64,000 nucleotides of DNA from Cupriavidus sp. IDO (GTDB taxonomy: Bacteria; Pseudomonadota; Gammaproteobacteria; Burkholderiales; Burkholderiaceae): contig NZ_JWMA01000057.1 in NCBI RefSeq assembly GCF_000812465.1, forward strand, positions 1 to 64,000, written 5' to 3'. Position numbers and translations under genes: made by a program. Positions 1-9,772 of this stretch are shown piece after piece (position 1 is the stretch's first letter; every line of letters starts with the position of its first letter). Below the pieces are notes generated by a model. That model was not told the DNA's origin, did not search any database, and worked only from the letters and a program-made list of their open reading frames with translations.

Positions 1-1304
1 GTCCGCACTCCTGGGCTCCTCGACGGCGAGCTTCCTCCATCCGACAAGCCATCCGAACACGCGCCGGGCCGACGGGCACGGCATCGTGCGCACGGGTGGC
101 CTGGACAAGCGGTACCTTGCCCTGCGGAAAGAGAAGGCGGACCACGCAATGCTGCACGGCGGCGCGACTGCCCGTATAGCCGGAGCTCTTGCCAGATCTC
201 TCTCGGAAAGCGACAGCCCTGGGCGATTCGCTCCTCGATGTAGCTGCGATAGGGATCCAAAGGGGTCGGACCCCGCGCCTTGGGGGCGCGCTCGGGGAAG
301 GCTCCCGCGGTGATGAAGTTGCGCACGGTTCGATGGTTGATTGAGAGCTCGCGCGCGATTCCTTTCATCGTGCCGCCCTGGGCGCGTAGCGCCATCACCC
401 GCTCGTACAGCGCCAGCCGCGTGGCGCGACGCTGATCGCTCAGGCGCTGCCATGACCGCAGTGAGTTGCGGCTCAATACCCCCTGCCGGCCCAGGGTCAC
501 GCCACCGACCTCGACTTGCTGCGCGGCTTGGCGCAGTTGCGGCCCGAGTCGGCACAGCAGCCTCTCGACGTTGTCGCGCAGGTTGCACAGCAGATGCCAG
601 CGATCGGAAACTTGCTTGGCTCTCGGCAGCGCAATGTCGACCGCCTCGGAGTAGGCCCCGGCCCGATCCCTGGCGACGATCTCAATCGATGGGTGCGCAC
701 GCATCCACGCGGCCACCGCAGTGGCTTTCCTGCCGGCGAACACTTCGATCGGCTCACGTCTCTCCAGGTCGACGATGATCGTTCCGTACTGGTGACCGCG
801 CGCGATCGCCCAGTCATCGATGCCGACGACCCGCGGTCGTGGTCTGCACTAGCGCCCAGGAGCTCTTCGCAACTCCCGCAGCACGGTGTCGGCACTGGTG
901 CGCAAGCCCAAGGCGTTAGCAAGCCGGGCTGCCGCCTCACCACCGAGGGCGTGGCCCAGCGCGTGCAACGCCCGAGCGTGCGATCGCGTTCGACGCTGAT
1001 GCCGACCGGCCAAGGCGTGGATGCTCTCGGCAAACGTACGACGGGGGCAGTCGGCGTTCGCGCACTTGAAGCGACGCACCTCGACGGCGAGAACGACCCG
1101 CTGCTCGAGCATCGGTCGTTCCTCCAGCCTGCGCACATAGCTGCCATGGAGTCGGTCACTCCAACGACGGCAGGCAGGACAAGGTGCCGCGCGAACCGTA
1201 CTGCAGGCTTCGACAGTCATGGTCTCCCCTCGCGCGTCGCTGGAGACAACGCGCTTACCTACACGGGCGAGAATACGATCGATCCCACCGAGAACTTGGC
1301 TCAT
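1..1304 (-). pseudogene. ISL3-family transposase, frameshifted and cut by window edge
   Basis: The reverse strand encodes an ISL3-type transposase in pieces. The start is taken at the ATG at 1304 (MSQVLGGIDRILARVG). A zinc-finger region follows (CPACRRW, then a CANADCPRR motif), then ALGLRTSADTVL. Near position 850 the reading frame shifts and the catalytic part continues in another frame (RVVGIDDWAIARGHQYG, then RDRAGAYSEAV and SDRWHLLCNLRDNVERL). Near 150-180 the frame shifts again before an arginine- and valine-rich tail that runs off the window. At least two frameshifts make it inactive as read. A sequence at about 1361-1382 whose complement reads GGTCTTCCGCACTTTGTGTG is a plausible terminal inverted repeat of this element; the other end lies outside the window. 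Confidence 0.85.
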
Positions 1305-1576
1305 GGTAACGATCAAAGTTGGGCCAGATCGACCCGAAATCAAGCCCTCGACGCGGCCGTCACACAAAGTGCGGAAGACCCCACAAAAATTCGATCTCGA
1401 AAGGGGCCGACGCCAAGGCGACTGTGAAAGGCCGTCCAGTTTGAATAAGACGGTAGGGTCGGAAATATGGCGGTACAGCGAGCCCCATGGAGGGGCATAC
1501 TGAATTCCCGGGCCACCACATCCGGGACCATGAGGGCCTTCCTGATATCTGCCCGCCCAAGTGCGTGGTCTCTGGT

Positions 1577-3033
1577 TCAGCTTGCTTGATGGCGCGCCAG
1601 CACGCGCCCTGGCCGCGCGCCCGTCGGTCGTCCGCCATGCCAGACGAGGGAGCCATTGACAATCACTGTATCGATACCATGCGCCGGAGCGGTCGGCGCG
1701 TCGTAGGTGGCGGCCGCGTCGATGGTCTCGGCGTCGAACAGGACCAGATCGGCGAACGCCCCCTCCTTGAGCAGGCCCCGGTCTTGCAGGCCGAAATTCT
1801 TCGCGGTGAGACCGGTCATCTTGTGTACGGCAGTTTCGAGGGGGAACAAGCCGAGGGTCCGGCCATAGTGGCCCAGCACGCGGGGGAAGCTGCCCCACAG
1901 ACGCGGGTGCGGAGACGCGTCGTGCGGCAAGCCGTCCGAGCCGATCATGGCTTTTTCGTGCTTCAGGATGCGCTGCACGTCGCCCTCGTCCAGCCGGAAG
2001 TAAATCCCCCCGCTGGACTCAGGCGGCGGATCGCGTCCTCCTGGTCCACGCCAAGCTTGCGAGCGATGGCGTCCAGATCCTGCCCCGCGAATTCCGGAAG
2101 CGACTTCGACCAGCTCACAATGACGCGAGTCGAACTCGCCGCGCGGTGGGCCGACAGAACCGTGGAGCCGGCCGTATAGGGATAGCAGTCGATACAGATC
2201 GGCTGGGTCGCCATGTTCCGCTCAATGAAGGACAGGGCTTCCTGCGATCGGCCCTTGTTCTTTTCGCCGACCACCTTGAGGTGCGAGATCACCACCGGCA
2301 CGCCAACCTCGCGGCCAATTCGGAAGCTCTCCTCCAGCGAATCGATCACCCGATCCGCTTCATCACGCATGTGGGTGCAGTACACGCCGCCGAATGCCTG
2401 GAGCGGGCCGCAGATGTCGATCACCTCCTCGGTCGGCGCCGCAATCGATGGCTCGTAGAACAGGCCGGTCGAGACACCGATCGCGCCGGCTTCCAGCGCT
2501 TCGAGCACCAGGCTGCGCATCTGCTCTATCTGCGCCCCCGATGCCGGCTGCTCCAGATCCTCCACTGTCGCCACGCGCAGCGTGGTGTGACCCACCAGCA
2601 AGGGGCAGTTGGTAGCGGGAGGCTTGTCACGCAGTGCCGCGATGTAGGAGGCGAATGTTGGGAAAGCGAACCAGTCGCCCTGCTCGTCGAGCAGGTTCAG
2701 TGGCGGAGTCACCGGCTGCGGGACCGGTCGTGGCATCGGCGCGAGCGAGATGCCGCAATTGCCCGCGATTACCGTGGTGATGCCCTGGCTGACCTTGGGC
2801 GCCATATCGGGGCTGGACAGCATGAGCCGGTCGTCGTGGGTATGCGCGTCGATGAAGCCCGGGGCCGCGATGCGGCTTTTGAGGTCGATCTCCACCTCGC
2901 CGCGCGCGCCCGACAGATCGCCGATACGGGCGATGCGGTCGCCGCGGATGCCAATGTCACCCGCGTAACGCGGCGCGCCCGTGCCATCCACGATACTCGC
3001 GTTGCGGATCAGCAGATCAAAATTTGCTTTCAT
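1577..3033 (-). pseudogene. N-acyl-D-amino-acid deacylase, single frameshift
   Basis: This is an amidohydrolase-superfamily D-aminoacylase, which would remove the acyl group from N-acyl-D-amino acids. Residues 61-68 hold the metal motif with H64 and H66, C93 lies in GNCGIS, and H221 and H251 match later metal ligands of the family. The frame breaks at about 2001-2010, in a run of six C on the plus strand (G on the coding strand); restoring one base joins it to the downstream frame that begins YFRLDEGDVQRILKHEKAM and ends at 1577, giving about 485 residues, a normal family length. The break in a homopolymer means that a sequencing error is as likely as a true pseudogene. It is the last gene of the 1.6-9.2 kb minus-strand operon, directly downstream of a D-threonine-aldolase-like gene, which supports a D-amino-acid role. 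Confidence 0.85.
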
Positions 3034-3069
3034 GGGATTTCCTGAAAAGTTTCCGTGGCGTACCCGCGC

Positions 3070-4185
3070 TCACAACAGCGCGCCGCGCGCGGCAATCGGC
3101 CAGAGGGCCTCAACTTTGTCGCCGCGCACGCACACCAGTTCGTCGTAGAGATTGACGGTAGGGTCGCAGTGGCCCGGCACGAGCATCAGCACGTCTCCCA
3201 GCGACACTGCGGTGGCATCGGCAGTAGCCAGGACGCCATGTTCGTCTGCAGCCTTCACATAGCGCAGGTCGGGCCGCTGCCAGACAGCGGGCATGCCCGA
3301 ATCCACGCTCGATGCCTTCAGGCCAGCATCCACGATCGCGCGCTGCGGATCCGCTCGGCTCATCACCGTCGTGCGCACGAACAATGCGTGCTCGAAGGGC
3401 ACATCGCCCTCCCCGCGCTCGTTGTCACCGTAGTCGCGGTCCAGGAATATGTAGGATCCCGCCTGGAGCTCATTGAAGACGCCGCTGTCGCGTTCATGCA
3501 AGAAGGTGCCGGTGCCCGCGCCCGTGACACGTTCGACAGCCACGCCGCAGGCTTCGATAGCGTCGCGCGTCATGCGCGCAGCCTCGACAGCGTCTTTAAT
3601 GGCCGCTTTGCGTTGCTGCGGCGACCGCAGATGCTGGGCTGGCCCGTGGTAGCACTGCAGCCCGGCGAAGCGCAGCCCCGCGCTGCCGGCAATCAGCCGG
3701 GCAAGTTGCACGGCTTCGTCGCCCGGCGCCACGCCGCAGCGGTTGGCGCCGACGTTGACCTCGATGTAGACGTCGAGGGTGACGGCATGCGCTTGCGCCG
3801 CTGCGGCCAGCGCCAGCACCTGCTGCGGATGATCGGCCAGCACCCCAATACGCGCCTTGCGTGCCAGCGGCGCAAGGTGGTGCAGCTTGGTGTCGCCGAT
3901 CACCTGGTTCGTGACCAGGATGTCGCCAACTCCGGCTTCCACGAACACGGCAGCCTCGCCAACCTTCTGGCAGCAGATACCCACAGCGCCCAATGCGATC
4001 TGTCGCAAGGCGATCTCCGGACACTTGTGGCTCTTGGCGTGAGCACGCAGACGCACGTTTCGGCCGCGCAATGCGTCAGCCATTCGCTTCAGATTGCGCT
4101 CGAATGCATCCAGGTCGAGCACGAGCGCGGGTGTATCGATGGCAACGGCGGGGTCGCCGGCTTGGGCTGCTTTCCAGGGACTCAC
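3070..4185 (-). CDS. D-threonine aldolase / D-serine dehydratase-like PLP enzyme
   Basis: The product is a fold-III PLP enzyme with an alanine-racemase-type barrel (DSD1/D-threonine aldolase family), about 371 residues. These enzymes cleave beta-hydroxy-D-amino acids to glycine plus an aldehyde, or deaminate D-serine. The N-terminal signature DTPALVLDLDAFERNL is followed by RAHAKSHKCPE, whose lysine is the expected Schiff-base residue. The C-terminal part has the metal-binding pattern VPGHCDPTVNLYDE, typical of the family. I chose the GTG at 4185 because an AAGGAGA ribosome site lies just upstream and the longer reading only adds sequence from the neighbouring gene. The stop of the upstream Bug receptor is 11 bases away, so the two are co-transcribed. 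The exact substrate cannot be read from sequence. Confidence 0.85.
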   Translation of the reverse strand: MSPWKAAQAGDPAVAIDTPALVLDLDAFERNLKRMADALRGRNVRLRAHAKSHKCPEIALRQIALGAVGICCQKVGEAAVFVEAGVGDILVTNQVIGDTKLHHLAPLARKARIGVLADHPQQVLALAAAAQAHAVTLDVYIEVNVGANRCGVAPGDEAVQLARLIAGSAGLRFAGLQCYHGPAQHLRSPQQRKAAIKDAVEAARMTRDAIEACGVAVERVTGAGTGTFLHERDSGVFNELQAGSYIFLDRDYGDNERGEGDVPFEHALFVRTTVMSRADPQRAIVDAGLKASSVDSGMPAVWQRPDLRYVKAADEHGVLATADATAVSLGDVLMLVPGHCDPTVNLYDELVCVRGDKVEALWPIAARGALL

Positions 4186-4196
4186 GGGGATCTCCT

Positions 4197-5162
4197 TCAA
4201 TCGATCTTGGCACCGGAGAGTTTCACGATCTTTGCCCACTTGACCGTTTCGCGGCGGGACAGGTCCAGAAACTCCTCGGGCGTGCTGGGCGCGATTTCCG
4301 CCCCCAGCACCTTGAATCGCTCCAGCACTGCGGGGCTCTCCAGCGCGATGCGAATCTCGCGGTTGAGGCGAGTAACGATGTCTTTGGACATGTGGGCCGG
4401 GCCGACAATGCCTCCCCATGCCGACACCTCGAATCCGGGCACGGATTCGGCGATCGCGGGAACGTCCGGATATGCAGCCAGGCGCTGCGCCGAGGAGATG
4501 CCAAGCGCCCGCACCTTGCCTGCCTTGGCCATCGGTGCGGAAACCGGCGTGTTGATCATCATGAGCTGTATGCCACCGCCGATCAGGTCCGTGACGGCCG
4601 AAGTCGCCGCGCGGTAGGGCACATGCAGCATGTTGACGCCCGTCATCGCCTTGAAGAGTTCGACGCCCAGATGTGCGGTGGTGCCGTTGCCATCCGATCC
4701 AAAGGCCAGCTTGCCCGGATTCTTTTTCGCATAGGCAATCAGTTCGGGAATGGTCCTGACGGGCACACTGTCGTTGACGATCATCATGTTGGACAGGCGC
4801 AGCGTGTTCGCGATCAGCGTCAGGTCCTTTTCGACGTCGTATGGCACCGATGGCAGCAGCGACTTGTTTGTCGCCAGCGAGACAATATTGCCGTAAGCCA
4901 GCGTGTAGCCGTCGGGCGCGGACCTCACCAGCTCCATCGTGCCGATCACGTAGGAGCCACCCGGCTTGTTGTCAATCACGATGGGCACGCCCAATTGCTG
5001 TGCCAACTGTGGACCGAGGGCTCTCATTAACGCATCCGGAGCTCCGCCGGGAGCCGACGGCACGATCAGCCGGATCGGCTTGTCGGGATAAGCTGCGGCC
5101 GCTGGCGCAGCGATGGCAATGATGGCAAGGGAGAGAATTGGGAGCAGCAGACGTCTAAACAT
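4197..5162 (-). CDS. Bug-family periplasmic solute receptor
   Basis: This is a tripartite-tricarboxylate-type binding protein (Bug/TctC family), 321 residues. It begins with a Sec signal peptide (MFRRLLLPILSLAIIAIAAP, cleavage probably after AAAA) and continues with the family hallmark [16 protein letters not shown]. Such proteins bind carboxylates or amino acids in the periplasm for a TctAB permease, but no permease gene is nearby, which is usual for this expanded family in Burkholderiales. The start at 5162 is set by the signal peptide; the longer reading is remnant sequence. It lies 11 bases upstream of the D-threonine-aldolase-like gene and probably serves the same pathway. The ligand is unknown. 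Confidence 0.9.
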   Translation of the reverse strand: MFRRLLLPILSLAIIAIAAPAAAAYPDKPIRLIVPSAPGGAPDALMRALGPQLAQQLGVPIVIDNKPGGSYVIGTMELVRSAPDGYTLAYGNIVSLATNKSLLPSVPYDVEKDLTLIANTLRLSNMMIVNDSVPVRTIPELIAYAKKNPGKLAFGSDGNGTTAHLGVELFKAMTGVNMLHVPYRAATSAVTDLIGGGIQLMMINTPVSAPMAKAGKVRALGISSAQRLAAYPDVPAIAESVPGFEVSAWGGIVGPAHMSKDIVTRLNREIRIALESPAVLERFKVLGAEIAPSTPEEFLDLSRRETVKWAKIVKLSGAKID

Positions 5163-5284
5163 GGCTCGGACACATGGTAGGTGGCGTAAGACAGCAAGCG
5201 CCGGTGGCATAAGGGACAGGCCGCACTCTTGCAGGCGCCAGACGGAGCGCACCAGAGCGGGCCCATCTCTTTGAGAACGGGTTC

Positions 5285-5470
5285 TTAGTCGTTGCGCGCC
5301 AAGCCCGGGGTGGACGCAGGGATCTTGCGCGCGCGGGCAGCCTGCTCGAAACCATACGCGTACCGGATGAGTTGAGGTTCGTCCACGGGCGACCGAGAAC
5401 CCCATGGGCGGATCGGTGAACCAGACGGAGTCGTCAGATTTGACAACGACGTGGTTGGGCGAATTGACGG
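5285..5470 (-). pseudogene. Scraps of amidase C-terminus and SMP-30/gluconolactonase
   Basis: The 336-base gap between the Bug receptor and the RraA-like gene contains two short degenerate pieces on the minus strand. At about 5385-5470 the frame reading NSPNHVVVKSDDSVWFTDPP matches the core of SMP-30/gluconolactonase proteins. At about 5285-5390, in another frame, DEPQLIRYAYGFEQAARARK and a short tail ending in a stop resemble the C-terminus of an amidase. Both identifications rest on motif recognition of about 30 residues each. The pieces suggest that other genes once stood here and were deleted. Confidence 0.5.
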
Positions 5471-5498
5471 CGCGGGCGCGCGTTGGCGCCCGGAGCAT

Positions 5499-6230
5499 TT
5501 AGCGGTCCGCGCCTTCGCCTTCCGTCCAGGCCTTGTACCGCGCCTTGTTCTCCTCGTTGGGCGGATACAAGCCGGGCAACGGCATGCCGCGCTCCACTTC
5601 CTGCATGATCCAGCCCTCCAGGCGCTCTTGTTCGACCGAGGCGGCAATCACTTCGTCCAGCATGGCGGCGGGAATCAGCACCGCGCCGTCCTGGTCCACC
5701 ACGATGACATCGTTGGGGAACACTGCAACCCCGCCGCAGTCGATGGGTTCCTGCCAGCCGACGAAGGTCAGGCCGGCGACCGACGGCGGTGCGGCGGTGC
5801 CCCGGCACCACACCGGCAGTCCCGTGCCCAGCACGCCCGCCACATCGCGCACCACGCCGTCGGTGACCAGCCCGGCCACGCCGCGCTTGCGCAGGCGCGC
5901 GCACAGGATATCGCCGAAGATGCCAGCATCGGTCACACCCAGCGCGCCCACCACCGCAATGCAGCCGGCCGGCATGTCCTCGATGGCCGCGCGCGTGGAA
6001 ATCGGCGAGCCCCAGGAGGCCGGCGTCGCCAGGTCTTCGCGCGCGGGGACGAAGCGCAAGGTAAAAGCGCGGCCGACCAGGCGCGGCTGTCCGGGTGCCA
6101 GCGGCCGCGTGCCGCGCAGCCAGACGTTGCGCAGGCCATGCTTGAGCAGCACGGTGGTCAGGGTTGCGGTGGTCACGCTTTGCAGCGCCTTGATCACACT
6201 TTCGTCGAGGGGAAGCGATGTGGTCGCCAT
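5499..6230 (-). CDS. RraA-like protein (HMG aldolase-type fold)
   Basis: The product is a 243-residue RraA-family protein. Members include 4-hydroxy-4-methyl-2-oxoglutarate/oxaloacetate aldolases and inhibitors of RNase E; in catabolic operons the aldolase role is more likely. The visible core is the conserved stretch around GALGVTDAGIFGDILCARLR and GLVTDGVVRDVAGV, followed by PNDVIVVDQDGAVLIP, which carries the usual metal and substrate residues, and a C-terminal helix with EQERLEGWIMQEVERG. I chose the ATG at 6230 because AAGGA stands seven bases upstream; a start 18 bases earlier is possible. It follows the DapA-like gene by 30 bases, so two pyruvate-aldolase-type enzymes are paired here. 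Confidence 0.85.
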   Translation of the reverse strand: MATTSLPLDESVIKALQSVTTATLTTVLLKHGLRNVWLRGTRPLAPGQPRLVGRAFTLRFVPAREDLATPASWGSPISTRAAIEDMPAGCIAVVGALGVTDAGIFGDILCARLRKRGVAGLVTDGVVRDVAGVLGTGLPVWCRGTAAPPSVAGLTFVGWQEPIDCGGVAVFPNDVIVVDQDGAVLIPAAMLDEVIAASVEQERLEGWIMQEVERGMPLPGLYPPNEENKARYKAWTEGEGADR

Positions 6231-6260
6231 GATGTTTCCTTGTTGCATTTGGTTTGGGGT

Positions 6261-7196
6261 TTAATCTGCCAGTGCCGCGCGCGGGTCATGCCTCGCCAGA
6301 CGCCGCAGCAGGTGGTCCACCTCGTGCCGGGCCGTCGCCGACATGGCTGCCGCTGGCTTGCGCTGCGCCGCCGAGGAGAGGATTCCGCGCCGCATCATCA
6401 CGTACTTGCGCACGGCCAGACCGACGCCGGGCTGCTGCTCGTAGCGCAGCAGCGGCAGGTGGTTGTCGAAGAGGTCGTGCGCGGCCTCGCGCTCGCCCTG
6501 GGCCGACAAGCGCACCACGTCGCAGAGCATATCCGGGAAGGAGTAGCCGGTATTGGCGCCATCGGCGCCGCGCTCCATTTCGTAGTCGAGGAACAGCCCG
6601 TTGTTCCCGCACAGGATGGAGATGTGCCGCATTGAACCCTCCTTCTCGAAAGCGCGCAGGGCCGAGATCTTTTCCAGGCCGGGCCAGTCTTCGTGCTTGA
6701 GCATGACGCACGACGGCAACTCGCCGACGATGCGCTGGATCACGCCGGGCGTCATCTGCACCGAGAATGTCAGCGGATAGTCCTGCAGCACGAACGGCAC
6801 GTCGGCGTCGATCGCGTCTACCGCCTGCCGGTAGTAGCCGACGATCTGGTCGTCGGTGCGCAGCGTGTTGGGCGGCGCGATCATGACGCCGGCCGCACCC
6901 AGGTCCATCACCTCGCGCGTCAGCGCGCGCATGGCGGCGAAACCCGGCGCCGAGACCCCGACCACCACCGGCAGCCCGCCCGCGCGCCGGATCATGCGCG
7001 CGGCCACATCGATCGACTCGGCGTGCTCGAGCTTGGGCGCTTCGCCGAGCTGGCCGAGCACGGTCACGCCGGTCGCGCCGCAGCCGAGATAGAAGTCCAT
7101 CAAGCGATCGATCGAACTTACGTCGATCGATCCGTCGTCCAGGAATGGCGTGGGCGCGATGGGGAAGACGCCCTTGGCGTCAGCGGTCAACAGCAT
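6261..7196 (-). CDS. DapA/NanA-family Schiff-base lyase
   Basis: This 311-residue protein belongs to the dihydrodipicolinate synthase / N-acetylneuraminate lyase family, TIM-barrel enzymes that make or break C-C bonds through a lysine Schiff base with pyruvate-like acids. The catalytic lysine is K167 in VMLKHEDWPG and the proton-shuttle tyrosine is Y140 in LQDYPLTF. It begins with the usual GVFPIAPTPFLDDGSID. A housekeeping DapA is unlikely given the catabolic neighbours. The pairing with an SDR upstream and an RraA-like aldolase downstream suggests a dehydration, oxidation and aldol-cleavage sequence on a hydroxy or keto acid. The specific substrate cannot be inferred. Confidence 0.85.
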   Translation of the reverse strand: MLLTADAKGVFPIAPTPFLDDGSIDVSSIDRLMDFYLGCGATGVTVLGQLGEAPKLEHAESIDVAARMIRRAGGLPVVVGVSAPGFAAMRALTREVMDLGAAGVMIAPPNTLRTDDQIVGYYRQAVDAIDADVPFVLQDYPLTFSVQMTPGVIQRIVGELPSCVMLKHEDWPGLEKISALRAFEKEGSMRHISILCGNNGLFLDYEMERGADGANTGYSFPDMLCDVVRLSAQGEREAAHDLFDNHLPLLRYEQQPGVGLAVRKYVMMRRGILSSAAQRKPAAAMSATARHEVDHLLRRLARHDPRAALAD

Positions 7197-7270
7197 CTTT
7201 GGGTCTCCGCGAAAGCTGGTGTTGGGTCGGGTCGGTCGTGCTGGGGCGCGGGGGGCAGTTCCCGCGAGCC

Positions 7271-8056
7271 TCAGATACTCTGGATAAGGCCACCGTCGAT
7301 GCGGATGGTGGAGCCGGTGATATAGCCGGCGCGGTCGCTCACCAGGAACGTCACCGCATCGGCATATTCCTCCGGGCGGCCGTAGCGGCCCACCGCGATG
7401 GCCGCGGTGCTTTCAGCCGACACCTCCTCCACCGGGCGCTGCTCGCGGCCGGCCTTGGCTTCATCCAGGAAGCGGATGCGGTCGGTGGCGATGCGTCCCG
7501 GCAGCACGATATTGACCGTCACGCCGTCACGGCCGACTTCACGCGCCAGGGTCTTGGACCAGCCCACCAGGGACAGGCGCAGCGCATTGGAAATGCCCAA
7601 GTTCGCAATCGGCGCGACCACGCCGGACGAGGTGCTGGTGACGATGCGCCCCCACTGCCTGGCCCGCATGCCGGGCAGCACCCGGTCGGTGATCGCGATC
7701 ACCGACAGCACCATGCTTTCGAAGTGCTTGCGCCACAGTGCCGTTTCCTGGCCAAACGCGGTGGTGGGCGGCGGGCCGCCGGTATTGTTGACCAGGATAT
7801 CGACCTGGCCAAACTGGGCCTCGATGGCGGCGACATGGGTCTCGATCGACGCCAGGTCCGCCAGATCCCAGGTGCGCGCAAGCGCCGTGCCGCCCTTCGC
7901 GGCGATCGTTGCCGCGGTGCGGCTTGCCGCTTCCTCATTGACGTCGGCGACCACGACCTTCACGCCCTCCGCCGCCAGCGCCAGCGCGATGGCGCTGCCC
8001 AGGCCGCCGCCGCCGCCCAGCACCAGTCCTACCTTGCCTTCAATTCCTAATTGCAT
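7271..8056 (-). CDS. SDR oxidoreductase lacking the YxxxK motif
   Basis: The product is a 261-residue short-chain dehydrogenase-type protein with a Rossmann fold. The nucleotide motif GGGGGLG is at residues 14-20, the NNTG motif at 90-93 (usually NNAG), and a C-terminal ITGSTIRIDGG is present. The serine region STSSG (141-145) is intact, but the place of the catalytic YxxxK reads I155 to L159 (GISNALR), so both tyrosine and lysine are missing. It may act with an altered mechanism, bind cofactor without classical catalysis, or use other residues. It sits between the second Bug receptor and the DapA-like lyase in the same operon. Confidence 0.85.
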   Translation of the reverse strand: MQLGIEGKVGLVLGGGGGLGSAIALALAAEGVKVVVADVNEEAASRTAATIAAKGGTALARTWDLADLASIETHVAAIEAQFGQVDILVNNTGGPPPTTAFGQETALWRKHFESMVLSVIAITDRVLPGMRARQWGRIVTSTSSGVVAPIANLGISNALRLSLVGWSKTLAREVGRDGVTVNIVLPGRIATDRIRFLDEAKAGREQRPVEEVSAESTAAIAVGRYGRPEEYADAVTFLVSDRAGYITGSTIRIDGGLIQSI

Positions 8057-8216
8057 GAGTACCTCGCTTGAATAACTTGAACCGACTGGATTGACAAATT
8101 ACGTTCGCCGCGCGCCTGGGTAGCGCGGCATCATGCTCGCCGACGGACTACCGATGGAATTCCCGACCATCTCCCTTTGGGTTCATTAGTGGTCATGGGT
8201 CGTGGGGAACGTCGGT

Positions 8217-9230
8217 TCAGCTATCGGAATTGATATGGGCGTCGGAGATGACCTTTTCCCAGCGTGTGACTTCGGTGCGCAAGCGCTCGGCCGATTTTTC
8301 AGGGGTCGTTGGCGGCAAGGCATAGACACCCTGCTTCAGAAACTGTGCCTTGACATCAGGCATTGCCAGAATCCTGGCCAGCGCCGCATTCAGGCGCTCA
8401 ACCACCGGCGCGGGCGTGCCCGCCGGTGCCAGCACGCCGAAGGTGGAGCTGACGTCCAGGGTGGGCATGCCGCTCTCTGCGGCAGCGGACACGTCCGGCA
8501 GCATCGAGATGCGCTTGGGTGCCGCCACGGCAAGCGCGCGCAACTGGCCTGCCTTGATGAACGGCTGCGCCGCCGGCACCGTCTCCACCATCATGTTGAC
8601 CTGCCCGGCCACCAGGTCTGTCATGGCGGGACCACTGCCTTTGTACGGCACGTGGGTCATGTCGATATTGGCCTCTTTCTTGAAGATCTCAGCCGCCATG
8701 CGCTGCGGGGCGCCGGCACCAGACGAGGCGTAGTTAAGCTTGCCGGGATTGGCCTTGCCGTAGCTGACCAGTTCCTGGAGCGTCTTGACCGGCACCCTCG
8801 GATTGACCACCACCACCAGTGGCACCGAGCCAACGACCATCACCGGGGCGAAATCCTTGATGATGTCGTAACGCAAGTGCCCTTTTTCCAGGGTAGCCAT
8901 GGTTGCATGGGACGTCAGTGCGCCCATGAGCAGGGTGTAGCCGTCTGGCGTGCTCCGGGCGACCACCTCGGCGCCGATGTTTCCGCCCGCGCCTCCCCGG
9001 TTGTCAACCACCACTTGCTGGCCCAGCACCTCGCCCAGGCGGGTGGCAACGATGCGGCCGATCACGTCGGTGGCGCCGCCCGGCGGATAAGGCACGACCA
9101 GCCGGATCGGCTTGTCCGGATAGGCCGCGAACGCGGCCGGGGCACTGGTGAAAGCGGTCATGGCGGTGAGGGCCAGCAGTCCCGCCCGCAGCAAGGTGCG
9201 ACGAGTCGCATTGGTGATAGGGAAATCCAT
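8217..9230 (-). CDS. Bug-family solute receptor with twin-arginine-like leader
   Basis: This 337-residue periplasmic receptor carries a leader with paired arginines ([16 protein letters not shown]) ending at AFAA, then the family hallmark [19 protein letters not shown]. The leader resembles a Tat signal, although Sec export cannot be excluded. The start at 9230 is supported by a GGAGA site; an ATG ten codons earlier lacks one. It is the first gene of the 1.6-9.2 kb operon and therefore probably captures the operon's substrate. No TctA or TctB gene is nearby. Confidence 0.9.
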   Translation of the reverse strand: MDFPITNATRRTLLRAGLLALTAMTAFTSAPAAFAAYPDKPIRLVVPYPPGGATDVIGRIVATRLGEVLGQQVVVDNRGGAGGNIGAEVVARSTPDGYTLLMGALTSHATMATLEKGHLRYDIIKDFAPVMVVGSVPLVVVVNPRVPVKTLQELVSYGKANPGKLNYASSGAGAPQRMAAEIFKKEANIDMTHVPYKGSGPAMTDLVAGQVNMMVETVPAAQPFIKAGQLRALAVAAPKRISMLPDVSAAAESGMPTLDVSSTFGVLAPAGTPAPVVERLNAALARILAMPDVKAQFLKQGVYALPPTTPEKSAERLRTEVTRWEKVISDAHINSDS

Positions 9231-9772
9231 GTCGTCTCCGCTCTCCCCGGAATGCGTCATACACGGAGTTTGACGAAGACGTAAGGCAAAAAGAAGCGAT
9301 CCCCAGACCGATTAACCAAAAGATTATTTTGGTTTCCGCGGCACCCCGCCAGCGCGGGCCAGAGACCGGCTCGCCGGCTATCCGCGATACGAGCCCTATC
9401 GGCACGCGTTAGCGAATTCGCTTCGGAGTTTGTACCGAATATTGCAAGCCCAACCTCTTGACGCAACAGCGAAGAGCGGTTTTGGAAGAAGCGAGGTCCT
9501 GACGGCTTCAAATCGACAATGAACTGGGTCAATACAGGGGACCAGACCGGTGGAAACTCACGGCTCCGGGCGGGGATGGACGTACGCATAAAGCATCTCC
9601 TATAGTATGCAAGCCGAAACTTCTTCGAACATGCGCGTTAGGAAAACCATGTTTCATTCGAGAAGTAATGCTCGACGGCAGCCCTTCGACTCGCGCCTCG
9701 ACGTGCCCCGACCGGCCGGTCAAATCCCAATGAAGGGAAATGACGTCTAGGTCGCATGAGATACCTGATCAC
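9231..9772. other. Intergenic region, no gene recognised
   Basis: This 542-base gap separates the promoter side of the first catabolic operon from the end of the RidA gene. The only open frames are short and look like chance readings. The promoter of the downstream minus-strand operon should lie in the part near 9231-9350, but I cannot point to a convincing -35/-10 pair. Confidence 0.5.

Noticed and set aside
4186-4419. N-terminal extension of the D-threonine-aldolase-like frame
   Set aside because: It overlaps the Bug gene in another frame and has no conserved look; the GTG with AAGGAGA is better.
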